A DNA stretch of 13,844 nt, taken from the NCBI GenBank assembly GCA_902782905.1, contig CACZPB010000208.1:1-13844 (forward strand), written 5' to 3'. The DNA comes from an uncultured bacterium (GTDB lineage: Bacteria; Cyanobacteriota; Vampirovibrionia; Gastranaerophilales; Gastranaerophilaceae). Below the pieces are notes generated by a model, which made no database searches, had not been told where the DNA came from, and was given only the letters and a program-made list of their open reading frames with translations. Positions 12,929-13,844 of the stretch are shown here, in pieces (position 1 is the stretch's first letter; each line of letters begins with the position of its first letter). A program made the translations under genes and the position numbers.

Positions 12929-13711
12929 TTACTCCTTTTCTTCTTTATTTAGCCTTATTAAAATTATTGATAATAATATTATAGCTATTGAGACAAATAT
13001 TGCAACAGGTAATCCGAAAATATATTTGACACTGTCTATTCTGAAGCTTTCAACAAAAATTCTTGCAAGAGAATACAGTATCAGATATACAAGTGCGAGA
13101 TTGCCGTCTTTTTTGTATTTTTTATCTTTAATCAAATAAATTAATACAGCAAAAATTATTAAATCTAAAATACTTTCGTATAAAAAAGCAGGGTGATAAA
13201 ATTTTTCATCCAAGTACGGGATTTGTCTGTGTTCTGGTGCAATATAGAGTTTCCAAGGCAAATTTGTTGGGCTGCCGTATGCTTCTGAATTGAAGAAATT
13301 TCCCCATCTGCCGATTGCCTGACCGAGTACCAAACCTATTGATGTACAGTCACAAAGTTTTTTAATGGAGATTTTATGTCGTTTACAAAAAACATAAAGT
13401 CCTATAAATCCACCTAAGATTGCGCCGTGAATTGAAATTCCGCCATGTCTTATAGCAAAAATTTCAGTCGGAAATCTTAGATAGAAATCATAATTTAATG
13501 CACAATAATAAAGCCTTGCACCGATTATCCCAAAAATTATCAGATATGGAGCCAAATCAATTATTGTTTCTTTTTTTAAATTAAAAAACTTAGTCCCGAG
13601 CCAGTCAGAAACAAGTGTGCCGACAGCAATCGCCGATGCCAAAATAACTCCGTACCAATAAATATTAACTCCGAATACAGTGCAAATTATCTGAGAAGGT
13701 GAGCTAAACAT
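12929..13711 (-). CDS. lgt: Prolipoprotein diacylglyceryl transferase
   Basis: Inner-membrane enzyme that transfers diacylglycerol from phosphatidylglycerol to the lipobox cysteine of prelipoproteins, the first step of lipoprotein maturation. The 260 residues with about seven membrane segments fit the family. Visible motifs: WYGVILA near the start, GARLYY (65-70), HGGISIHGAILGG (89-101) with the conserved histidines, the signature GRWGNFFNSEAYG (134-146) and HPAFLYES (173-180). The start is fixed by TAATG overlap: its A is shared with the stop of the upstream TPR-type gene. No strong ribosome site is seen, consistent with coupling. ompH follows after 2 bases. Confidence 0.96.
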   Translation of the reverse strand: MFSSPSQIICTVFGVNIYWYGVILASAIAVGTLVSDWLGTKFFNLKKETIIDLAPYLIIFGIIGARLYYCALNYDFYLRFPTEIFAIRHGGISIHGAILGGFIGLYVFCKRHKISIKKLCDCTSIGLVLGQAIGRWGNFFNSEAYGSPTNLPWKLYIAPEHRQIPYLDEKFYHPAFLYESILDLIIFAVLIYLIKDKKYKKDGNLALVYLILYSLARIFVESFRIDSVKYIFGLPVAIFVSIAIILLSIILIRLNKEEKE

Positions 13712-13844
13712 TATGCTTTATTTTCTTCTTTCTTTACGTCACCTGATATAAATTCTTCTGATTGCTTAATCATTTCTTGAATATTTTCGGCATCTTTTGA
13801 ATCAGGAACCATCTCTGTATATTTTTTTAGATTTTCAATAGCGG
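13711..13844 (-). CDS. C-terminal end of a probable TPR-repeat protein (partial)
   Basis: The minus-strand frame is open from the window edge to a TAA at 13711-13713. The 43 visible residues begin AIENLKKYTEMVPDSKDAEN and continue IQEMIKQSEEF, ending in a Lys/Glu-rich tail (KKEENKA). The pattern A-x-x-x-L-K-K-Y-x-x-x-x-P-D-S is typical of the end of a tetratricopeptide-repeat array. The stop overlaps the lgt start by one base, so it is the preceding gene of the same operon. Its cell location and partner cannot be judged from this fragment. Confidence 0.6.
   Translation of the reverse strand, partial: AIENLKKYTEMVPDSKDAENIQEMIKQSEEFISGDVKKEENKA

Overview
The window is about 13.8 kb of AT-rich, gene-dense bacterial DNA carrying mostly housekeeping genes. 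It has 12 full-length protein genes, two gene ends cut by the window borders, one probable broken small gene, and many short palindromic repeats between genes. Several features suggest a diderm (outer-membrane) bacterium with meso-diaminopimelate peptidoglycan: MurE has the DNPR substrate motif, there is a periplasmic OmpH/Skp-like chaperone, and lgt is present. glyQ stands without glyS beside it, as in Cyanobacteria. Low GC, the solitary glyQ and the repeat-rich spacers would fit a gut member of the non-photosynthetic cyanobacterial relatives (Vampirovibrionia/Melainabacteria). That placement is inference from style, not proven by a marker.

Layout. Positions 1-2463 (plus strand) hold the end of a probable ftsI-type penicillin-binding protein, then murE and a shortened NagA-like amidohydrolase, all tightly spaced: a cell-wall cluster. 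Nearly everything after that is on the minus strand. Two overlapping paralogous APC-family amino-acid permeases (2465-5585) converge on the NagA-like gene with one base between stop codons. Upstream of them lie glyQ with a clear sigma-70-type promoter (5693-6629), an endonuclease-IV-like TIM-barrel protein that starts at TTG (6665-7477), and a formyltransferase-family protein resembling Fmt but lacking its usual tRNA-contact loop (7601-8542).

Positions 8543-9010 are a repeat-rich spacer with nested inverted repeats, two palindromes and a small plus-strand coiled-coil ORF interrupted by a frameshift at a GGGG run. Then come recR, ybaB and yebC (minus strand, transcribed yebC-ybaB-recR), with repeats inserted in both intergenic gaps. 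Positions 10934-11436 are a 503-base non-coding block packed with palindromes, including a MITE-like element of the widespread CGTCATTGCG type. The last block, 11437-13844, is a compact minus-strand operon: TPR-type protein end, lgt, ompH/skp-like gene, and a zinc-dependent alcohol dehydrogenase, with junctions of a 1-base overlap, 2 bases, and a 1-base overlap or 5-base gap depending on the dehydrogenase start.

I found no CRISPR array, tRNA, rRNA, transposase gene, phage module or recognisable defence system. The most unusual content is the density and placement of the repeats, the frameshifted 55-residue ORF, and three divergent enzyme family members (short NagA-like, Nfo-like with an altered metal motif, Fmt-like without its loop).
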